A stretch of 64,000 bases of DNA from Pseudomonas guariconensis. GTDB taxonomy: Bacteria > Pseudomonadota > Gammaproteobacteria > Pseudomonadales > Pseudomonadaceae. The stretch is from contig NZ_JAMYBK010000006.1 of NCBI RefSeq assembly GCF_024127895.1, positions 124,001 through 188,000 on the forward strand, read 5' to 3'. Under the pieces are notes generated by a model. The model worked only from the letters and a program-made list of their open reading frames with translations. It made no database searches and was not told where the DNA came from. Both the position numbers and the translations under genes were made by a program. Position 1 is the first letter of the stretch. Every line of letters begins with the position of its first letter. Positions 59,127-64,000 of the stretch are shown piece by piece.

Positions 59127-60020
59127 ATGGAGCTGCGCCATCTACGCTATTTCATCGCCGTGGCCGAGGAGCTGCATTTCGGCCGGGCCGCCCAGCAACT
59201 GGGCATCTCGCAGCCGCCGCTGAGCCAGCAGATCCTGGCGTTGGAGCAGGAGCTGGGCGCGCGGTTGTTCGAGCGTACCAACCGTCGGGTCGAGCTGAGC
59301 GAAGCGGGGCGGCTGTTCCTCGAGGAGGCCCGCCAGGTCCTGGCCCAGGTGGAAAGGGCCGCCGACGTGGCACGGCGCGCGCAACTGGGTGAGCTGGGCG
59401 AGATGAAGATCGGCTTCACCTCCTCGGCGCCCTTCACCTCGAAGATCCCCAAGGCCATCCATGCCTTCCGCCAGCGCTTTGCGGCGGTGCACCTGAACCT
59501 CAAGGAAATGAGCAGCCGCGACGTGGCGGATGCGGTATTCGACGAGTCCATCGAGGTCGGGCTGATGCGCCCCATGCCCTTGCCAGATGGCTTGGTGGCC
59601 ACCGAGCTGTTTCGCGAGCCGCTGGTGGCGGTGCTCAACGCCTCGCATCCGCTGGCTGTGAGCCGCGAGCAGGGGGTGTACATGGCCGACTTGGCGCCTG
59701 AACCGTTCGTGTTTTTCCCGCGCAGCTATGGCAGCGGGCTGCATGCGCAGTTGCTGAGCCTGGCGCGGCAGGCCGGCTTCAGCCCGCATTTCGCCCAGGA
59801 GGCGGGCGAGGCGATGACCATCATCGGCCTGGTATCGGCGGGGCTGGGGGTGTCGGTGTTGCCGGCGTCGTTCCAGCGTATGCGCATCGAAGGGGTGGTG
59901 TATCGGCTGCTGCTGGACGAGGAGGCAACGACGGCGGTGTGGCTGGTGCAGCGCAGTGGCGCGGGCTCAGCGATGGCCAAGGCCTTTGCCGAATTGCTCA
60001 CCGGCACAGGCTTTCAGTAG
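59127..60020 (+). CDS. LysR-family transcriptional regulator
   Basis: A 297-residue regulator. The winged helix-turn-helix is at the N-terminus (LRYFIAVAEELHFGRAAQQL, then SQPPLSQQI and LFERTNRRVELSEAG), followed by a periplasmic-binding-protein-like effector domain (GFTSSAPFTSKIPKAIHAFR). The ATG at 59127 is chosen to give the standard MELRHLRYF start. It is probably the regulator of the divergent MFS transporter. The inducer is unknown. Confidence 0.92.
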   Translation: MELRHLRYFIAVAEELHFGRAAQQLGISQPPLSQQILALEQELGARLFERTNRRVELSEAGRLFLEEARQVLAQVERAADVARRAQLGELGEMKIGFTSSAPFTSKIPKAIHAFRQRFAAVHLNLKEMSSRDVADAVFDESIEVGLMRPMPLPDGLVATELFREPLVAVLNASHPLAVSREQGVYMADLAPEPFVFFPRSYGSGLHAQLLSLARQAGFSPHFAQEAGEAMTIIGLVSAGLGVSVLPASFQRMRIEGVVYRLLLDEEATTAVWLVQRSGAGSAMAKAFAELLTGTGFQ

Positions 60021-60051
60021 CCAGCGTGCCGGTGATCGACGCGGGTCTGGG

Positions 60052-60498
60052 TCAGTCGACGCGAGCCAGGTCGCCCTTGAGGGCAACGCCAGCGATCACG
60101 GCACCGGCATGGCACTCATAGGTCGCAGGGTCCTTGCGCTCGTTCTTCTTGTAGTAGCTGGCGATATTGGTCACGGCGTTGGCATTGGCCTTGCGCGCGG
60201 CGTCCTGCAAGGTCAGCAGCGCTGACTGCAATGCCCACTCACAGGCCGCCTCGTCGCTCTTGTTGAACGCGTTGGTCTTTTTGTTGGTGACTGCATTGGG
60301 GCTGATCACCTTGACCTTTCCACGTGGCTGCACGCCGGCCAGGTAGAACTTCACCGAACCATCGAGCTTCTTCTCGGCCAGCATTTGCTGCACGACCTTC
60401 TCGAACGGCAGGTATAGCGCCGTGTCACGGGCCTGGCTGAGGCCGGGCAGGGCACAGAGCAACAGGGCGGTGGTGGCGGTCCAGGTCTTCAGACGCAT
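60052..60498 (-). CDS. Secreted protein of unknown function
   Basis: A 148-residue protein with a signal peptide (WTATTALLLCALPGLSQARD). The mature region contains ACEWALQSALLTLQDAARK and ANAVTNIASYYKKN. Two cysteines (in ACEW and YECHAG) could form a disulfide. Similar small proteins are sometimes labelled excinuclease ATPase subunit, which the sequence does not support. It is the last minus-strand gene after the ketosynthase operon, 15 nt after the lipoprotein gene, so it may be co-transcribed. Confidence 0.7.
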   Translation of the reverse strand: MRLKTWTATTALLLCALPGLSQARDTALYLPFEKVVQQMLAEKKLDGSVKFYLAGVQPRGKVKVISPNAVTNKKTNAFNKSDEAACEWALQSALLTLQDAARKANANAVTNIASYYKKNERKDPATYECHAGAVIAGVALKGDLARVD

Positions 60499-60513
60499 GG
60501 GATCGTTCCTCGA

Positions 60514-60948
60514 TCAGTTGTGGAGGGTTGCAGTGCCCTGCTGTTGCAGGATGTTCTGGGTGGCCAGAAGGTTCAGCTCGCGCAGGATGCTGCGGTCGAG
60601 GTTGTAGACCCAGCGGTTGTAGTTGCGGTGGATCTTGCCGTTCTTGTAGCCCAGCTCGCGGCTGTCGCGGTACGCGATGCGGAACTGGCTGGTGCTGTAG
60701 TGGATATCCACCGCGGCGAAGAAGGTGTTGCGTACGGTGATGTCGGCCTGGATCAGGTTGGGGCCGACGTTGCGTGCGGTCCAGCCTCGATCGGCGATGG
60801 CCTTGAGGATCGCCAGCTGCACCTGTGCCTGGCTGTAGCCGTGATTGGCGGCCAGTTGTTCCGCCGGGTTCATCACAGGCTTCGAGGTGCAGCCGGTCAG
60901 CGCGGTCAACGCCAGGCCCAGGGCCGCGGCGCGGATCAGTGAAGACAT
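60514..60948 (-). CDS. Outer-membrane lipoprotein of unknown function
   Basis: A 144-residue protein with a lipoprotein signal: ALGLALTALTGC, lipidation at Cys20. The mature part has RGWTARNVGPNLIQADITVR and DIHYSTSQFRIAYRDSRELG, an alpha/beta pattern with no recognised domain. GGAGAGCAAGG precedes the ATG at 60948; the frame is open upstream without conserved sequence. It is 26 nt after the ketosynthase gene and probably in the same operon. Confidence 0.75.
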   Translation of the reverse strand: MSSLIRAAALGLALTALTGCTSKPVMNPAEQLAANHGYSQAQVQLAILKAIADRGWTARNVGPNLIQADITVRNTFFAAVDIHYSTSQFRIAYRDSRELGYKNGKIHRNYNRWVYNLDRSILRELNLLATQNILQQQGTATLHN

Positions 60949-60974
60949 TCCTTGCTCTCCAGTAGGGTGGTATT

Positions 60975-62201
60975 TCAAGGCCAGCGGCGGAAGATCAACG
61001 AGGTGTTGACCCCGCCGAAGGCGAAGTTGTTGTTCATGACGTACTCGCGGCTCATGGCGCGGAACTCTCCTTGCAGGTAGTCCAGCTCGCCGCAGCGTGG
61101 GTCGATGTGATCGAGGTTGAGGGTGTGCACGTAGCGGTCGCTGTTCATCATCTCGATGCTGAACCACGATTCCAGCGCGCCGCAGGCCCCCAAGGTGTGG
61201 CCGAGGAAGCTCTTCTGCGAACTGATCGGCATGCGCGGGCCGAACAGGCTGCTGGTGGCCAGGGTCTCGGCGATGTCACCTTGTTCGGTAGCGGTGCCAT
61301 GGCCGTTGACGTAGCCGATGGACTCGGGGGCAAGGCCTGCGTCCTCCAACGCCAGCTCCATGGCCCGGCGCATGGTGGCTTGTTCCGGACGGGTAGTGTG
61401 CTGACCGTCGGCATTGCTGCCGAAGCCGACGATTTCGGCGTGGATGCGTGCCCCGCGGGCCAAGGCGTGTTCGAGCTCTTCGAGCACCAGCATGCCGCCG
61501 CCCTCGCCGATCACCAGGCCGTCGCGGCCACTGTCATAGGGGCGGGGGCTCAGGTGCGGGGTGTCGTTCTTCAGGCTGGTGGCATACAAGGCGTCGAAGA
61601 CCATGGCCTCGGTGGGGCACAGCTCCTCGGCTCCGCCCGCGAGCATCATCGGCAAGCGACCGTACTTGATCGCTTCGTAGGCATAGCCGATACCCTGGCT
61701 GCCGCTGGTGCAGGCGCTGGAGGTCGGGATCAGGCGCCCGGTCAGGCCAAAGAAGATGCTGATGTTGGCCGCAGTGGTGTGCGGCATCATGCGCACATAG
61801 GAGTTGGCGTTGAGCCCGTCGGCCACCGAGTTCAGCAGCATGTTGCCGAAGGCCTTGATTTCGTCGGTGCTGCCGGTCGAAGAACCACAGGCCACCCCCA
61901 TGCGCCCGTCGCGGATGCTCGGGTCGTCGAGCAGGCCGGCATCGGCCAGGGCGCGCTCGGCGGCAGCCACCGCCAGGCGCGAGACGCGGCCCATGCTACG
62001 CAATTGCTTGCGGGTCCAGTGGCCAGGCACGTTGAAATCATCGATGGGCCCGGCCAGGCGAGTGTTGAGCTCCTCGAAGCGATCCCACTCGTCCATGCGC
62101 CGGATACCGCTGCGCTGGTTGGCGAAATGCCCGGCGATGGTTGCCCAGTCGTTGCCCAGGGCGGTAAGGCCGGCCATGCCGGTGACCACGACGCGGCGCA
62201 T
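60975..62201 (-). CDS. Beta-ketoacyl-ACP synthase (ApeR-like)
   Basis: A 408-residue FabF/FabB-type ketosynthase. The active-site Cys164 lies in SSACTSGS, with His301 (NGHGTAT) and His335 (LGHTLGA) completing the Cys-His-His triad. The start overlaps the ketoreductase stop by 1 nt (TGATG). It is the fourth enzyme of the KS-DH-KR-KS run, the order known as apeO-apeP-apeQ-apeR in aryl polyene clusters. Confidence 0.88.
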   Translation of the reverse strand: MRRVVVTGMAGLTALGNDWATIAGHFANQRSGIRRMDEWDRFEELNTRLAGPIDDFNVPGHWTRKQLRSMGRVSRLAVAAAERALADAGLLDDPSIRDGRMGVACGSSTGSTDEIKAFGNMLLNSVADGLNANSYVRMMPHTTAANISIFFGLTGRLIPTSSACTSGSQGIGYAYEAIKYGRLPMMLAGGAEELCPTEAMVFDALYATSLKNDTPHLSPRPYDSGRDGLVIGEGGGMLVLEELEHALARGARIHAEIVGFGSNADGQHTTRPEQATMRRAMELALEDAGLAPESIGYVNGHGTATEQGDIAETLATSSLFGPRMPISSQKSFLGHTLGACGALESWFSIEMMNSDRYVHTLNLDHIDPRCGELDYLQGEFRAMSREYVMNNNFAFGGVNTSLIFRRWP

Positions 62202-62929
62202 CAGCACAACCCCCCGTTGACCGCCAATACCTGGCGGGTGATGTAGGCCGCCTCCGGCGACATCAGGAAGTTCACCGCACTTGCTACTTCTTCTGGCGTA
62301 CCCATGCGCCCGGCCGGGATCATCTTCAGCAGTTCTTCGACCGGTACGTGTTCGTCGAGCATCGCCGTGTCTATCAGCCCGGGAGCGACGCAATTGACGG
62401 TGATGCGGCGTTTGCCCAACTCTATCGCCAGGGCCTTGGCGGCGCCGATCAGGCCGGCCTTGGAGGCGCTGTAGTTGACCTGGCCGCGGTTGCCGATCAG
62501 CCCCGAGACCGAGGTGATGCAAACGATACGGCCCGGTGCTCGGCGGCGGATCATCGGCATCGTCAGCGGCTGCAGGACGTTGTAGAAACCATCCAGGTTG
62601 GTGCGCATGACCTGGTCCCAGTCCTCGTCGGTCAGCGCGGGGAAGGCGCCGTCACGGGTCAGCCCGGCGTTGCATACCACCCCGTAGTAAGCGCCGTGGG
62701 TGTCCACGTCGCTTTCCAGGATGGCCCGGCAGGCGGCGCGGTCGGCGACGTCGAACTGCAACACCCGCGCCTGTTGGCCCAGCCCCCGGACTTCGCTGGC
62801 GACGGCCTCTGCCTCGGTACGACCGCTGCGGCAGTGCAGAACCAGGTCGAAGCCTGCGCGGGCCAGGCGCAGGGCGATGGCTCGGCCGATGCCCCGGCTC
62901 GAACCGGTGACCAGGATGGTATCAGTCAT
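62201..62929 (-). CDS. 3-ketoacyl-ACP reductase (FabG/ApeQ-like)
   Basis: A 242-residue short-chain dehydrogenase. The NADPH motif TGSSRGIGRA is at residues 9-18, NAG at 87-89, and the catalytic Ser140, Tyr153 and Lys157 lie in ITSVSG and YSASK. The start MTDTILVTG overlaps the dehydratase stop by 8 nt. It reduces the beta-keto group between rounds of chain extension by the flanking ketosynthases. Confidence 0.9.
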   Translation of the reverse strand: MTDTILVTGSSRGIGRAIALRLARAGFDLVLHCRSGRTEAEAVASEVRGLGQQARVLQFDVADRAACRAILESDVDTHGAYYGVVCNAGLTRDGAFPALTDEDWDQVMRTNLDGFYNVLQPLTMPMIRRRAPGRIVCITSVSGLIGNRGQVNYSASKAGLIGAAKALAIELGKRRITVNCVAPGLIDTAMLDEHVPVEELLKMIPAGRMGTPEEVASAVNFLMSPEAAYITRQVLAVNGGLC

Positions 62930-63392
62930 GGGGTGACTCCTCTGGGCCTGCTTCAGCCAGGTAACTGGCCGCTTGCGGCGGACGATAGACATTCAGGCGG
63001 GCCGTGGCGTAGATGCCGGGGGCGCGCAGGTGGCATTCGAACACACCCATGCCGTTCTCGTCTTCCAGTGAGCGCAAGGCGTGGATGTGCAGCTCGGTGC
63101 CTGCCGGGAAGTGCTCGACGTCACATTCGTACTTGCGGGTACCGAGCAGGAAACCCAGCGCCACTGGCTGGCCTTGGCGGCGTGCACGGCAACCGGCATA
63201 GGCGGCAACGCTCTGTGCCATCAACTCGATGCCGAGCCAGGCTGGCAGGCTGCCGTCGGCACGGTTGAACAGGCCGCCGGGGCGAACGGTGGCGCGGGTG
63301 TGTATCTGCTCTTCATCGCAGTTGTCGACCTGGTCGATCAAGATCATGTCGCCGGCGTGAGGCAGCAGCTCGGCCAATGGCCAGGGGATCAT
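62922..63392 (-). CDS. Hotdog-fold 3-hydroxyacyl-ACP dehydratase (ApeP-like)
   Basis: A 156-residue hotdog protein beginning MIPWPLAELLPHAGDMILID, with His12 in the position of the FabZ/ApeP active-site histidine. WLGIELMAQSVAAYAGCRAR is the central hotdog helix. It removes water to give the conjugated double bonds. Start and stop overlap both neighbours (4 and 8 nt), so translation is coupled. Confidence 0.85.
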   Translation of the reverse strand: MIPWPLAELLPHAGDMILIDQVDNCDEEQIHTRATVRPGGLFNRADGSLPAWLGIELMAQSVAAYAGCRARRQGQPVALGFLLGTRKYECDVEHFPAGTELHIHALRSLEDENGMGVFECHLRAPGIYATARLNVYRPPQAASYLAEAGPEESPHD

Positions 63393-64000
63393 GGGACGTC
63401 TCCGAGAATCAGGCTGACGTTGTTGCCGCCGAAGGCGAACGAATTGCTCATCAATCGACGTGGGCTTCGCGTGCTCAGGCACTGGCCTGCCCTGGTCAGC
63501 GACAGGGCCGGCAATTGCGGATCGGCCTGGCCATCCCAGACATGCGGCGCCAGCAGGCCCATCGGGTTGTGCTCGCTCAGGCTCAACCAACAGAATGCCG
63601 CCTCCAGTGCGCCCGCGGCGCCAAGGGTGTGGCCTGTCATGGGCTTGCTCGAGGAACACGGCAGTGCGGAACCGAACAGCTCATGCACTGCCAGGCTTTC
63701 CATGGCGTCGTTATGGGGGGTGGCGGTGCCATGCAGGTTCAGGTAGTCGATTTGCCCTGGCACGAGGCCAGCATTGTCCAAGGCTTTGCGCATGGTCTGC
63801 AAGGCACCTTTGCCGGTTGGGTCCGGCGCCGAGATGTGATGTGCATCGGAGCCGGCACCCGTGCCGAGCAGGGCGATGGACGGGCCTGCGGGGTTACGTT
63901 CGCGAGTCATCAGGAACAGCGCCGCGCCTTCACCGATGTTGATGCCGTTGCGGTTCACCGAGAACGGATTGCAGCGATGGTCGCTGAGCGCTTCCAAGGC
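63389..64000 (-). CDS. Beta-ketoacyl-ACP synthase (ApeO-like), 5' part outside the window
   Basis: The frame is open to the window edge, so only the C-terminal ~203 residues are visible; the active-site Cys is not. NIGEGAALFLM, the His motif LNLHGTATPHND, MTGHTLGAAGALEAAF and the C-terminal NSFAFGGNNVSLIL are ketosynthase signatures. It heads the visible part of an operon that continues to the right, where the remaining polyene genes would be expected. Confidence 0.85.
   Translation of the reverse strand, partial: ALEALSDHRCNPFSVNRNGINIGEGAALFLMTRERNPAGPSIALLGTGAGSDAHHISAPDPTGKGALQTMRKALDNAGLVPGQIDYLNLHGTATPHNDAMESLAVHELFGSALPCSSSKPMTGHTLGAAGALEAAFCWLSLSEHNPMGLLAPHVWDGQADPQLPALSLTRAGQCLSTRSPRRLMSNSFAFGGNNVSLILGDVP

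Overview
The window is a Pseudomonas chromosome segment, almost certainly of the P. putida group. It is GC-rich, its core gene order (ftsYEX-rpoH-mtgA-thiSG-trmB; metXW-rdgB-hemW; proC-yggS / pilT; argS-priA / rpmE; maeB-mrcA-pilMN(OP)Q-aroKB-damX-gltBD-hemE) is the one known from that group, and it carries P. putida-type REP elements. No rRNA, tRNA or CRISPR array was seen. The only clear mobile element is one integrated island.

Layout. 1-13.8 kb: TetR regulator (5' end missing), mercaptopyruvate/thiosulfate sulfurtransferase, YheT-type hydrolase, rsmD, a pair of M16 peptidases (one with and one without the zinc site), the ftsYEX operon, rpoH with a candidate envelope-stress promoter, mtgA divergent from a DUF423 gene, then thiS, thiG and trmB. 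13.85-22.7 kb: a Gamma-Mobile-Trio (GMT) type island, all genes on the + strand: a small ORF, gmtY (tyrosine recombinase), gmtZ (large second recombinase-like protein with a cysteine cluster), gmtX, and a clearly AT-richer two-gene cargo. The cargo is a 715-residue CHAT (caspase-like) protease and a 372-residue HNH-type zinc-finger protein, a strong candidate for an undescribed antiphage or abortive-infection system. The island lies between the convergent genes trmB and DUF3392. It appears to split a bidirectional terminator, whose two halves now sit at 13.85 and 22.70 kb.

23.2-42.4 kb: a minus-strand block of DUF3392, hemW, rdgB, DUF4426, metW, metX, yggT, proC and yggS; then pilT (+), an NlpC/P60 peptidase (-), a TM2 protein (+), SPOR protein, argS and priA (-), rpmE, a thermonuclease-like gene and maeB (+), and PBP1A (-). 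42.6-57.6 kb: one long + strand run with the pilus inner-membrane and secretin operon, in which PilO and PilP are one polypeptide, followed by aroK, aroB, a DamX-like SPOR protein, gltB, gltD, hemE and a small periplasmic BOF protein. 57.7-64 kb: an MFS transporter divergent from a LysR regulator, then on the minus strand the end of a fatty-acid-like operon (ketosynthase, dehydratase, ketoreductase, ketosynthase in overlapping frames, then a lipoprotein and a secreted protein). This resembles the apeO-P-Q-R end of aryl polyene clusters and continues past the right edge.

The pilT and pilMN(OP)Q genes could together make a type IV pilus-like DNA-uptake or adhesion machine. aroK, aroB and damX form the usual tail of that operon. 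gltBD and hemE serve glutamate and tetrapyrrole synthesis. The island genes form a self-contained integration module carrying a putative defence payload.
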